Source of the DNA: Cristatella mucedo | Lineage: Eukaryota; Bryozoa; Phylactolaemata; Cristatellidae | DNA: 64,000 nt | Reading direction: 5' to 3' | Assembly: GCA_009760855.2 (NCBI GenBank) | Contig: WPIO01000005.1 | Span: 11,063,001 to 11,127,000, forward strand | Shown here: piece by piece, positions 11,586 to 25,200 of the stretch | Layout: each line of letters begins with the position of its first letter | How positions within the stretch are numbered: position 1 is the stretch's first letter | Translations under genes and position numbers: made by a program | The notes under the pieces: generated by a model | What the model was told of the DNA's origin: nothing | Seen by the model: the letters and a program-made list of their open reading frames with translations, nothing else | The model's database searches: none

Positions 11586-14500
11586 GGGGAAGAGCTAAAC
11601 ACTGAATAAATCTTTCCCATTTTGCCCCCTTCCGCCCCGTACTAGCGCAACTGGAAATGATTTGCCAACACCCTAAATGACTTGATGCAGTTAGTAACAG
11701 TACTCATTTGCTGTTTGCAGCCTACCGAGCTTATTTTAAAAGACTGGTTGTCCATCCAATTCCGTAACAGGAACTTTTTAGAAGCCCTTGGCTTCATTCA
11801 AAGGGACCAACTCTGAGCTTGGCGCTCAAGGGAATGGCACGAAAAACTGAAGCAAACGCTTGCTGCCCAAAAATCGGCATGATTGAAGAGATTAAAAATG
11901 AAATTAATTTGTACGGAGAATAGCGTCCACGATGTCCGACGGACATGCAGAAGTCCGAAGCAAGCGAAGAGAGGTTCACATGACCCGCAATGTAAATTGA
12001 CTGACGTTGGTAGTTAACCGAAGCAAGCAGCGGCCTATGTGTGTAGGGCGAGGCAGCGTACCCCAGCGGCATCACGTGAAGAAGTCGCAGAAGCAGCGGG
12101 CTGGGGAAGTGCGCAGGGCCCGCAGCCCACTATGAAGACCAACAAATTGGCTTCGTGCGCTGCCCTGCTTGCCTCTAAAGCCGCCCTCTAGAATGGTAAC
12201 CTCTCCTTAGAAGTCTGGTCGCCACGCGGGGCGGGGTATTGCGAACTTCCACTGGGGATACGACGGAGCGTTCCCGACAAAGGAAGAGACTTTAACTGTT
12301 TTATAAGTCCGGGGTTTTCCTTCAACCAAGCCTACCGGGGCTTTAGCGCACCCTGGCCCCTCTCTGACGCCATTGCTGCGGGCTCGCCGTCGCTCGTTGC
12401 GTGCGGATGGCTGTCCGAGCAGAAGTAGGGGGCTCTCCTTAGATACGCGTTGGCGTTACAGCGGTTCCATGGTGTTACACTTTCCAGCGCTATTGCGTCT
12501 GGGCCAGGATGCGTCTACGCTGGTGTTTTACAGCGGTATTATGCTTACTATCAACGGCCAGCAGCCGAATTCATAACCTTACGTTAGAGGTTAGTATTTT
12601 ATTTTTCAAGATTTTGTGCGTAATTGGTGTCGCGGCAATCGGCTGGTAGGCCGGCTGAGAGTTAGCACTACTGGGTGTGACTAATCGCCCGCCCGCAGTG
12701 GATGAAGCAATGCACTCCTGGGCGTAAGCTCGATCTGGCAAAAATGCCACGATGGAGGCTTCTGGTTGACGCAATTCTCTGCTCCTCATTCTCTTCCGTT
12801 AGTTTATTTACTGCAGTATCATGCTCGGTTGCTCTCACATCTTGCTTTTTAACTGGTTCGCCCCAGCCTTCTGCAGTGCGTTCATACCAGCGCGTAAGCG
12901 CGACCACCGTTTCCTCTAGCTAGCTGAGCTCCTCTGCCATTCCGTCATTAAATACGTGTTGCATGAGTTGAACCTCTTTAGCTCTAACAATGGTAATCCT
13001 TTGATGCAGGCCGTGCTGACCGGTGTCTCCTACGTCTGAGGTATGACTGCAGGAAACTGGAATAGTAGATTGCCGATAGAGTTATCCGTATACCAAAACT
13101 TTCAGCCGGCCGGTTGTTTGTGGCTGGTTGCACGGTCGTTTGCTTTGATGGAAAAAGGATGTTTCAGGCCGTTTAGAGTTTACGCTGTGTGTGCTGTGTA
13201 CGGAGAGACTCACATATGGAAAGTCACGAGATTTATCGGACCATATAACAAGTTTACGACACAGAGGTCCTCTCTTCGAACCTAACCGGGTCGGAAATAT
13301 TGGGGCAGAAATCTCCAAGGCTAGGCTGGGACTCTAGGAGACTCTCGGGTTAACCTAATCGTGTAATCGTGGGGGTCGCACATTTTCGAATAAAATCTTC
13401 ATATTTGCACTGCACGCTTGTGCAGGCGTCTAGTTTGAGCCGTGGATCTGCAGCTATTTAATGACTGCAAAAAACTAGAGAGTCATAAGTGGTATGACGA
13501 CAGCTTCGCATTATTTTTTGCACATGCCTTGTAGCGTAAGTTATAGTAGTTCGCATTTGACAGGTTACTAAGCAAGACCCATGCGTCTGTCAAGTGGTCG
13601 TGAATTAGGCTCCGAGTTTTATTCTCTGGGGTGAATGCGGACGTTAGGATGGGGCTGTACTTGCTTCCGGTAGGGCAATGGTTATGTGCATACCTCCATC
13701 GGTAGCTCCACGTAAAGTAAGCAATGTTATGCTGGAGTTTTTTTTAATGTGTGCAATTTCTAAGCTGCTTTCAGTATGCATAGGGTCTCCATCAAGGTTT
13801 CATACTTGTATTCAAAAGATTAGCAGTGCATGACCCGAGCTGTAGTTCTGTTTTCCTCTGTTGATATAGCCCAATGAGGCCGTTCAGATCCTCTGGCTGG
13901 CCTAGACTACTATGGTGGCTTTCTAGCAGGATGTGTGAGACCAGAAGTAAGCCAATGTGGTACCTGACCTTGACCAGGCCAGGGCGGCCCATCCTCAGTG
14001 CCAAAGGGGTGGTCATATTAGAGAGGGCGCAGAGGCAGTTCCTCAGCTTTTCTTCCTAGACGTATACAGCCTCTCACCTTTCCTCTATTTTTCTACCTCA
14101 GGGAGAACCGTGTTTGCTCGACAGCCGGTTTGTATGGCAGTAAGGCGTGTCCTTTCTTTATTTTGTCTACCAAGTGCTGCAATATCTTTTTGGGGTATAT
14201 TTGTATATGTATAATGCATTAGCAGTCCTGCTGAGGATTCAGTCATGCTATATGTGTGTCACTTGCTACGAGCTAGGGTGGTTATAGACGTGGCAGAGTT
14301 TTTGTTCGGTGAATATTCATTGCAATCATCCTTGCTTGTAAGGTCTGCTTTCTTGACGGCTCCGTGTTGGTTATATTGCTGCGAGTGTGTACCTGAAAAA
14401 ATTGAGGGAATTCCACTTTTTAAATTAAAGACCATGTATATTGGCATATCGCTGCACTAAGGCTCAGAAGCAGTGGCTCACGGACTAGCAAACAGTCAAT

Positions 14501-15050
14501 GAGACATACTGTCCCTATCAGCTCTTCGTTTTTATTCGTTCCTGTGAGAGGTCATCTCTAGATTATTTAGATACTTAAAGAACTAACGATCCGATCGAAG
14601 GCCTCCTCATCACTATTTCATAATTCAATGTTCAATTTTAGCTATTAGAGTGTGGTGTAGCTACATGTGCATATTAGAAATGTATCCTCCTTTTAATTGC
14701 TCTCACACTCGTAGCTGTACCGTTGTTGTATTGCTATAAATATCACAAAGAGTTAAACATAACGATCACGTCAGCTACTTATGTTAATGGGACTCACTCG
14801 TGGACTCGAATTCAAAATGATATAGCTTGATAGGTGCTTGCAGACTCTCTGGTCTTATGTGTGACACAGCGTCCGTGCATGTATGAGCGTGAACATGGGC
14901 ATGTGCATGTGTGACAAAGGTTACTTGCTGTTGCTTCTGTTTCGTATTATGAGCGGTACATGGTTGCTTCACATCCTAGGCAGAACATCTGTTCCTTTTA
15001 AATACTAAAAATATCGCCCTATCCAGACTTCAATTCGGGGGGGTGGTAAG
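11586..15050. other. Long unassigned stretch upstream of the LU7TM exons
   Basis: GC-rich in part (12.1-12.5 kb), then mixed. Frames up to about 90 codons show no family match. I searched for a start exon with a signal peptide for the LU7TM gene and did not find one. The TACCTGACCTTGACCAGGCC region (13.96 kb) and a CATG/GTGCAT-rich patch (14.87 kb) are the only odd textures. Confidence 0.4.
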
Positions 15051-15164
15051 TGAGTCGTAATTAGGGTACAGACATTTTCCCCTGGACGTTTCCCCCCCCC
15101 CCCCGACATTCCCCCCCCCCGACATTTCCCCCCTTGGGTAGGACATTTCCCGTATATAGTTTAG

Positions 15165-15220
15165 GATTTATGTTTTTAGGGTTTAGTGTTTGTGGTTTTA
15201 GAGTTTAGGGTTTAGGGCAG
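15165..15220 (+). repeat. Degenerate TTTAGGG telomere-like repeats
   Basis: GTTTTTAGGGTTTAGTG and GAGTTTAGGGTTTAGGG occur within the left part of the inverted-repeat element. Not a telomere: it is interstitial, short and diverged. Confidence 0.7.
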
Positions 15221-15571
15221 GCCTTTGCTGCCTAAATCCACCCTTGCTCATATTCCGAGCCTTAATGGCTGCATATTACCGTAACTAGATCTCTTGAGGT
15301 CGAGTTTTACTCAGTAGACCTCTGAGGCTTAGCGCTCATTTGCAGGAACGTGCGGTACACCGTAGCCTGCTCCCGCTTTGATGGGTAGGAACACGTGCCT
15401 GGCGGCGTCGAGCAGGACCTAACTTCTGTGGGACCAAACTGTATACCTTGCTGCTGCCGCTGCCACCGCCACTCGCTCCGTTAGAAACCATCCTTCCAAT
15501 CCGTCCTCTCCTCTAATTATACTGAGTTAATTTTATTTTAATAGAGCATGAACTTCATTTAATCATGTATG

Positions 15572-15710
<139 letters not shown>

Positions 15711-15833
15711 GTATTCTTAGTTATACGTTCATCAACATAGGGGGAAATATCGTCCGGCGGGGGGGGGGGGGGGTCCTAGGGTCCACCAGGGGGGGGAACG
15801 TCTAGGGGGGAAATGTCCTACAACCGTCGTAAT

Positions 15834-16096
15834 GATGAGGCTAGCTGGCTACAGAACCTCCCCCCAAGCCAAACGGGGCCTGCACGATGCCCCTGTGATT
15901 GTCTGGATTGTTTAAAGTTTAGCTTCCTTAATGAACTGATTTAATGAACTTGGTAATGCTGGCCCCACAAGCCCACCCCTCCCCCAAAGTGGGGCTTTGT
16001 GGCTGTGCATGTGCATCATGCCTATGGCATCAGTAAGACTGACTTGCTGTTCTTTGAAATTGTGTTCATTAATGCATGCATTGCTTGGTTTTTTAG
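15834..16096. other. Intron or 5' flank of the LU7TM gene
   Basis: No feature other than the pyrimidine-rich acceptor region ending at 16096. Confidence 0.5.
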
Positions 16097-16201
16097 AATG
16101 ATAAACGAGTTGTTATTGACATTACATCTTTTGGCATGTATGTGGGTGGCTACATACACATTAACATGAGTGTCGACTTGCCCGATGGTGACGCAGAAGA
16201 G
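16097..16201 (+). CDS. LU7TM gene exon 1 of those found: lumenal domain start
   Basis: Acceptor TTTTTTAG ends at 16096 and donor GTAATT starts at 16202; 35 codons, phase 0 at both ends. The peptide contains VVIDITSFGMYVGGYIHINM, which matches the family pattern just after the signal peptide (xFGxFxxGYxxVNxS). It ends in an acidic stretch, as in vertebrate homologues. The preceding exon with the start codon was not found; nothing in 10-16 kb offers a signal peptide followed by the expected short lumenal motif. Confidence 0.8.
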
Positions 16202-19200
16202 GTAATTTGTGCTTTACTTACTATATTCATGCATTCTTGTTGTGTAGTATCGATGCCCTCTGTGCTGGAATTCTGCCACTACCTGCATGCAAATAGGGTT
16301 GTTTGATGCTGCATTAGCTTAAACTGTACAGATGCAGTGAAACTTCACTATAGCCAAACATTTTTTTTCGAATGAATGGCAATCTATAATTGTTCATAGT
16401 GTCAAACAAATAAGTGGTTTTATGAGGGCACTCAATCATTACTAGCACAACAATAATATGTGATGTTTTTTTATTTCTTCAACTCGAGGCCTACATTGAC
16501 AGAAAACTAATGTCATGTGTCTGTCTCATGTAGTGCATGGCTTGATGGAGACTATCCTTTTTCCTGTGTTTGGCTATCTCTCATAGGTCCGTAATTTCCT
16601 CAGACATATACAGAAGTATTTAGTATAACTATGGCTGCACAATGCTCGCGATACCAACAAACTAATATTAGCTGATTTGACAGCCTCATTTGTATAGGGA
16701 CAGAAGAGCCTTAACGGCTATGCCACACTGGTTTGATCCAGCGGTTAAGGTGCTTGCCCTGACCAAGGTCTGGCCGAGGTCGCAGGCTTGAGCCCTGAGG
16801 CATATGTGAAGCACCTGAATAGAGATTAAGCCCTCTTAGGGCGCTATGCAAATGAATTGTTATTATTATCACTAGTGCTTACAGTTGGCAGTAAAGGATC
16901 GCCCACCACAGGACTTAAACCCGTGACCTCGGTCGTTAAGAGCTAGCACCTAGGTTATCACCTATTAGCCCCTAGGCTATCACGGCCCTTGACAACATCA
17001 ATGACCCAGCAATATTTTATCCTCTTGATGAAATAGCCAACATATGAAACAAAAATACGTTCTTGCTGGTATTTCTTGCTCTCGTTGGACAGCAAATGCA
17101 CATTATATCATCCCCTGTACAAGATCTGTGGTTTCCCGTTGTTAACTACAGAGAAGTGAAGACGTGCACAAGCCATCAGTGGCGTTAATGGAGGCACTCG
17201 CTGTAGTAGCTTTGTTGTGTATTGTGGGTCGTTTCCAAAAGCTGTTCTGATGACTCTGCCTGTTTGCTACCACTACTTCTACCAAGTAGGCGAAACTGCT
17301 TGCAGCTCTTGCACACTCTATGACTGTGAAACACCGCGACAAGAAATATTCGTATAACTTCTAAAGTACTGTTGATAGCCTTCCAACTTTCTCTGACAGA
17401 AACTAGTATTTGTCATAAGTTTTCTTAGCTGCTGCACGTATCATCGACGCGACTGATAAACCGAATGCTAGCCGTGCAGGTTTTCGATACTGAATGTTGA
17501 CCAATTTTCTTAAAGGATGATAAAACCGAACTGCTAGCCATAGGACACCCCAAGTGTGCTGCTGGACTAGGAGACTTTGCTCTTCTAGGTGATGCTTTTG
17601 TGTGACCAGCAACATGTGCTGGGAATTTAGGTGTCTTCTTTTAACAACTGCCTATATTTTGAAAGTTTCATTAAGACTACTGACTTTCGATCCCTAGATT
17701 ATGGACTGCCCATCATTGTGGTTAACTAGCTCCTTAGTTATGTCTCTCCTGGATGATTTCAATTCCGTTTTGACTGGGCTATTGAAAAGAGCGATTGGGC
17801 CACTGCAGGTAGTGATAATAATAAATAATAAAAATAATAATAATACATTTGTATATCACCCTCAGAGAACTTAATCTCTTTCTAGGCACTTTACATATGC
17901 TGTAAAGAAAGCATGATTAATGGTAAAATTGGCAATGACATCAAGCATAACATCGTTAGATGTGACATGCACAGGGTCAATATGTGGATATGGTTAGTAG
18001 CAGCGGGCATTTGAATATCGGGCAACAATTCCCAGAGGTTTAGCCACGTGTCTCTTTTGCTGTTTAGCCATGTGTCTCTTTTGCTTAAGGAGCTTTGATG
18101 GCTTCCTGCTGACCTATGGATACAGAGCAAAGTTATTAAACTGACTCACAAGGCCCCCCCCCACGACTTGGCTCCTCAATACCTAGCTGAACTGCTGCAC
18201 CAGTTTCAGCCTCCTCCTGCCCTCAGGTTCTGTATGGACAATAAATTAGCTGTTTCATTCTTCTACTTAAAACCGTCTTAGAAGCTTCTGCTCTGCAGTC
18301 GTAGAATATGAGACTCGGTTTCACGATTGTTATGCAACGACATCTGTTCTCCTACTGCTGACTGGCACATCCTTTCCAAAATTCTCAAGTTGTTACTTCC
18401 GTGCTAACCACTTCTTCGACTGCCCTCATGGCTCAGCTAAGGTTCTCACTTGATCTTTGTTGCGTGAGATGAAGTCTGTTGGCTACTAAATTCGTACCAA
18501 AAGCTGCTTCGGCTTTGAGTAGGCAATAAAAAACTAAACGTCTCCGGTGGTACCAAGCATACTTTGTGACCACACGATACTTCTTTTCACCACCCCCCAA
18601 TTCAGAGTAACCACGTGTGCTGTGACTTTGTGGCAAATATACGGTTTTGCAATATTTTAATGTTCAGTGTGCAAAGTGGAAACATGAAACGTAGTGGAGT
18701 TCAGCTTTTCTTTTGATGGTTATAATAATAATAATTCACTTGATAAAGTGCCCTCAGAGAACTTAATCTCTCTCTAGGCGCTTTACATTTGCTGCAAAGT
18801 GAAATGCGATTGAATGGTAAGTTAAATCATGCATGAAAAACAAACAAAATGAATAATATGGTTAGGGGTGACATGGACAGGGTCAGCATGCAAATGTGGT
18901 TAGTGGCAGCATGCACAGTGTCAGCACGCATAAGCACATCAAGGACAAATCACAGTGATCCGCTAAATACTGTCCTAAATAGGTGTGTTTTTAGGTTCCT
19001 TTTAAATGTGGTCAGGTCAGTGGATGTTCTGATGCAGGTCGGGAGGGAGTTCCAGGCTGTGGGAGCATACGAACTAAATGCACGGTCTCCAAAGGATTTA
19101 AGGTTTGTACGAGGTATTTCTAGACTGTTGGATTCCGAAAAGCGGGTGGTACGATGCTTGGCTTGATGGGGTAGTATATCTGAAAGATAGGCTGGAGCAA

Positions 19201-22200
19201 AAGAATGAAGGGACCTAACAGTAAGCCACAAAACCTTGAAGTCAATCCGTTGCTTCCATTGCCTGGTCAAGCGCTTACAGATACATTTGCGTTGATCAAG
19301 TGCAATAACCGTGTATGCATGCAAGCAGATGGAGCGAACCCCTTTAGGTGCTTTGGTAAGACCCCAAACATTGACTAGATTTAACTTGAATTACGCATTA
19401 CATAATTCAGCTGTGGCAGCATGCAGCAGAAATGCCATCGTTGTTACAAAGGCAACAACCGGGTATTGCTGACGATGACATTACAGGTACTCAAACATTC
19501 ATGACTCAAAATAGTACTAGCAGTTTGTTTATGTAGCGAACGAAACATGTGGAATGGCAGTCATTATAGCAGGGTGTACCAACTGTCGAGCTGCTGCCAC
19601 GCTCTCAAGCTGGCTAGCTGACCTCGGAAACAGTGTGCTACCCAATGTGGTTGGCTCTGGCTAGGTCAAGGCCTGAGGCTTCCATGTAGGAATTTAACCC
19701 TGCCTCCTTGCGCATTCTTGACTGGCTGAGCGGTCTGCTGGTGTGTTGCTGCTGTCGCCCAAATAACACACCCATGAGCTTGCTGGGGCCCTCTCCCAAT
19801 GCGGTAGGCAACCGACAACCGTGAGCTTCAAGTTCAAGGCAGGACTGGGCTGAGTGCATTTGATCATACATACTCTTGGGGCGAATGCCCAAGAAACAAC
19901 TTGCCTCTGTTAAGAGAAAGGGAACGGGATATTTCTGTGAATTGGTTTCAAAAATTATAGTCTTACGTTTAGCTCGTTTGATAATATATTGCTTCTCATC
20001 ATGCCAACCGAGCACGCCAACTACTATGCTTGTATGCTAGTGGCTGATAGTGTAGAAAAGGCATTGTTCTTGTCTAGTTTTCTGCCTGAAGTTGTGTACT
20101 GGCTTGGCTGCCAATCTTGTTTGCACCTGGTGTTGTTATAAAGAATTAAAATGATGTAGTCTGTCTCCTTCGTTACTATTTTTTATAGGTGGTTCTAACC
20201 ATGCGTCGGCAGATGACTGCCCCAAACAAGAATTTCTTCAGTACTGTAAGTTTCTCAGGAATTGTAGTATGTGTCTTTTTTGCTATTAACAATCGTAGCT
20301 TGCATTTGGCTATTTATTATTGTAGTTTTGCACTTGCAATCTGTTTTAGTTTTCTTGCTATCGGAATAAAGTATTCCTATGCCTTCTGACGACATTCTTC
20401 TACCTAGTAATCATGGCTCTGAATTGTAGGATACTCATGAGGAGGTATGCACATCATCTACAGCAAACTCAAACGACTCGTTATGTTTTCGAACCAGCAC
20501 TGCTTTCACAAGTTGGTTAGTAGTTTACAGTGCCATGGCTTTGAAAAGTAAACTTGCAATGAATGCACTTGTTTCAGCAAAGACTTATTTGGTACTGAGC
20601 ACTAGGAAGAGCTTAGCTGGAGTTGCTTAGGGAAAGGCAAACAAGCCGAGCGAGAATGTTTTGTGAAATAGCTGTCACCAACTGAGCAAAAGCCAGCAAA
20701 GTTGTCGTTACAGTTAAGGCTGGCAGATGGCATCTGCATTTTTTCATCAGATTTACATTTAGGAGCGTGGAGAAATTCCCAGGTCGGGTAGCTATCGCTG
20801 TGAGCCTTGCTTTAGCTTTGTGCTCAATGCCATGCATGAATTGATCGAATCACCATACAACCGACTAGTGTGACTCAGAAATTGGAACGCACAAAATTGG
20901 CTCTGCCAGAAAATCTCCCGTATGATCTGCTCGAAACTGTAAGGTCCTGTTCCAAAGTTATCTTTCAGTGGACGACCACGGCAGCTCTACAGTAAAGTGT
21001 GCCGACTTTCAGCTGCATAACATAGCAATGGTTTGGAACTGCTTAGACAGGGATACTACATCCAAGTTGGTCCATGCACTTGTGACTTCCTCTCCCGATT
21101 TCTGTAACTCACTGCTAGTCTACCGACCTGTGCAATCTGGCACATGTGGTTGGTGCAAAACTCTGCAGCCAGGCTTGTCTGTCGTGAATGGCAAAGATGC
21201 CACAATGCATCACTTCTAGGGGAGCTGCATTGGGTCCAATCAAGCATCACATCGACTTCAAGTTTGGAACTCGCGTTTATTCTTTTCATTATCTTGCTTA
21301 AGCCTACTTATGCCTACTACTTTCTAATCAGGCTAGCCATCGTACCACTTGCTCTTGTCATTATTCAAATTATTCTTGACAAATTATTTCCTTGCCATTC
21401 AAATCGTTTAGCTGTGCCGTGAACCGGCCTGAAAAATTATTTCCTTGCCATTCAAATCGTTTAGCTGTGCCGTGAACCGGCCTGAAACGCTTTGGATACC
21501 GTGCCTTTAGTTCGTGTAATAATAATAATAATAATAAGTGTAAAGTGCCTAGAAAGAGATTGAGTTCTCTAAGGGCACTGTGTCAAGTGTATTATTGTAA
21601 TTATTACTGTTATACATTTGCTATAGCCTCCTCAGAGAACTCAATCTCTTTCTAGGCACTTTTCATCTGCTGCAAAGGAAGCACTATCGAATGGTTAGTG
21701 GTAGCATGCTCAATGACAGCACGCACAACATGGTTAGAGGTGATCTACACAGATTCAGCATGCAAATAAGATTACTGGCAGCATGGAGAGTATCAGAACC
21801 CATACGAAATGCTGTGGTAAATAGATGCATTTTAGTTTCTTTTTAAATGTGGTCAAGTCAGAGGATGTCGTGACGTCTAGTAAGTGAGTTCCAAGCTTTA
21901 GGAGCAACGAACTAAAGGCACGGTCTCCAAAGAATTTGAGGTTCATATAGGTAGCCGATTAGATTCCAAAAAGTGGGTGTTACGATACTTAGCCTGGTGA
22001 TGGAGTAGATCTGATAGGTAGGCTAGAGCCAAAGAATGAAGGCATCTTAAATTGAGTGACAGAACCTTGAAGTCGATTGCATTGCTTGACTGGGAACCAG
22101 TACAGGTCGGCAAGAAGTGGTGTGATGTGGCAGCAGTGACATCACTGCAGACAAGCTTAGTTGCAGAATTTTTCACCTGGTGGAAGTGCGTGATTGCACA

Positions 22201-25200
22201 GACTAGTAGACCAGTAAGCAGTGATTTGTAGAAGTCAAGACGGGTGTCACAATGCATGGATCAATTTAGATGTGGTATTCCTATCCATGATTCTTATGCA
22301 ACGACACTCCTGCTGCCGACTATGGCACATTATTTCCAGAGGTCCTGAGCTGCTACTTCCATGCTACTCACTACCACAACTGCTCTCTTGACTCTGCTAT
22401 GCTGCCCACTTTCTCTTTGGTGCATGAGATATAGTCTGTTGGCTACTGAATATGTACCGAAAGCCGCTTAGGCTGTGAGTGTGCTATACAAAACTCTCCT
22501 GCATATCACCTACATAGTCTTCATGGGTTTGTGGAGTTACAGACAGAGATACATTACATTACAAGGTTTAGTTTGCTCTATGCCGGAACGGTTCAGACAG
22601 TGTACAGTGTATTGCTTGTCGAGGTGGTGTGACTTCATTTTAGCACTATAAAATATACTTGGACCAAAACTTTGCTGACATTATACATTAGCATAGTTTA
22701 TATACTCCAAGTGATTACCACTGGTTGCAATAACGTTTTGTAGATCAGAAGCAGAACTCTTTGGGTCAGGTGGCTCTTTCAGGCGGCCTTGCCAATACTT
22801 CTGCGCTCGATTGTATATCTATGCATGATATTGCATATCCAGGTATACATCCTGTGTATATTGCCTGCCAAGCCATGGTCTAACAGGTTTCCTCACGAGG
22901 GAACACTAGGCTGATAACTTGTTGATAGCTTTCTTGACTAGATCGTCTAGCTGTCAGGATTGGAATGTAGAATCTCAAACCCGGTAAGATTAAGAAAAGA
23001 CAGCAATCGATGGCACGCTGAAAGGTAGAAAAAAATGGACCGATCCAAAATAGCAGCGAACATGCATAAGAAAATGACTTGCTAGTCATTAAATGCATGA
23101 GTCAATACTGTCGGTGTTAATCTTCACCTCTTTGGTGTAACACCTGGCTTCCCCTTAGGGTGTCCTTGAATTTAGAGTTTAGCTTCATCGTCCTTACTTT
23201 TTAGTAACCTCTTGGGGCACCAGCATGATGTGCCTTAAAGAAAATTTAGTTCACCTCCTTTATATTGCCTTCAAAATTCAGCTATGCCACTGGCACTTTC
23301 TTTGTTTTAGGGGATGCAAGTTGTTGGCTACTGACTGCTGATTCTGGTTTTTGTCCAGCGGTTAAGGTGCTCGCCCCGACCGAGGTCTGATTGAGGTCGT
23401 GGGCTCGAGCCACGAGGCATATGTGAAGCGCCTGAATGGAGATTAAGTTCTTTTGGGGCGCTATACAAATGAATTTTATTTATTTATTCTGCATCGTTAG
23501 CCTACACAGGAAGAAATGTGTACATGAACCTAAAATTGTGTATACTCGTAATATATATTATAAATTCAGTGTATAGGTATAACCAGTGGAGAGGGCAGGG
23601 GGCATTCCCCCCCATAGCAGGGCAGCGACCTGGGCTGCCCTAATTCTATGTATCTCCATCTTTAACTCCACAAAGTCATAAAAGACCATGTGGGTGTTAC
23701 GCAGGAGAGTTTTGTATAGAGCACTCTGTAGCCTGAGCAGCTTTCTGTACGCATTTGGTAGCCAACAGACTTCGTCTCACACAACAAAGAGAAAGTGGGA
23801 AGCATAGCAGAGTCAGGAGAGCAGTTGAGGTAGTGAGTAGCGTAGAAGTAGCAGCTCAGGACCGCTCAAAAGGATGTGCCACAGTCGGCAGTAGGAGAGT
23901 AGTTGTCGTTGCGTAAGAATTGTGGAAGCATGTTCCACAGTCTAGGACCTGCAATTCCTACTCCCCTGACCTTCACTAACTACCAAAAGATTCCTGCTTC
24001 CACTATGTTAACTGTCGAGTTCGTGTCGAATACTGTGATTGTGCTATGAACACTGATTGTGCACCATAATTTGGTATAACGTGCAGATCTTGCCCCCTAC
24101 ATGAAAACCTGGCAGATTTGGCTCACCTACAAAAAATCTTACGGCACTTGCCCCCTAGATAAAAGTCCTGGCTTCGCTTCTTGAGTGTAACCATTTGTTC
24201 CAAGATACTCACACTTGAGTATATTGTATGTGTAAACTGCTTGGGTCTAGGTGGTCATCAAGAATTTTTGCACTTATTTAGAAAGTGGCATGATTCCGCA
24301 GCCTCCTTAATGTAACAGTAGAAGGGCCTTTGACTGCATATCGTTTTCCCAGTGCCTTGGCTTCTAATCTGCTGCTGTTTCTGGTAGACTCGAACGATTT
24401 ATCACATTTCCTTTGCTGTCGGTGTGTCTATAATATGTGATAACTAACGGGTATGTTGCAAATGAGATATGCCATCCGGTTATTAGATGGCACAGTTGAG
24501 GAGGTTTTGCAGTTGCTGTTCTTTCCATCGTTGTAATATTTAACCGTGAACCTAAGGTTATTTGGTATTTACTTCCTTTGCAGCATGAACTGTACTGTTG
24601 GAAGCAAATTAAACAAAGGAGTGCACGTTACACCGAGTCTTTCGTCGACTGCAGATGCAGCCTGTGCACCTGCAATCAATCGGACGTCGACCAAGGCCAC
24701 CGAAGAGAGCAGTGTGGCAAGTCCTCGGCAAGTGGGGGTACCTCTTAATGGCAACAAGCAAAACTTCAGTACCTCGGTGAGTTTGAGCTGTCAGCTCGGC
24801 TGGTCATTTTTATGTCGTCACCGAAGGGTTAGCTATCATACCACTTCACTGTCAGTAGCCTTTCAATGCGGTTTGTTGACAGCTGCAACAACTTGCATTG
24901 GTACCGATGGCTAAAATTATGGCGTATCCTTGCAATGTCTTTTTCAGAAGAGGGAAACCGTTATATATTGATAGATGTACTTATTTCTGCACTTGTATAC
25001 CCTGGCCATATGCATGTCTATTATCGATCTTGAAATGGAATCTATGCCAAGCACGTGTGTCACTGATAAGAGAAGCTATGGTTTGTGCAAACAAAGCTAG
25101 ATGATTGAAGCGAGCCTGTAGCCTCTAATGCTGTTGCACATGCACTTGTTGACTTAAGTAGTGCTTCATCCAGAGAACGGATGAACTATATAAGTAGTGC

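Noticed and set aside
12702-12923. Signal-peptide exon for the LU7TM gene
   Set aside because: A hydrophobic stretch exists (VSLFTAVSCSVALTSCFLTG) but the expected short lumenal motif and a phase-0 donor do not follow.
15165-15220. True telomere or chromosome end
   Set aside because: Short, degenerate and interstitial, inside a transposon-like unit.
20430-20444. 15-nt micro-exon (DTHEE) with donor GTATGC
   Set aside because: Phase 0 at its end cannot join the phase-2 acceptor at 24584; the longer block to 20515 fits better. Kept as an alternative only.
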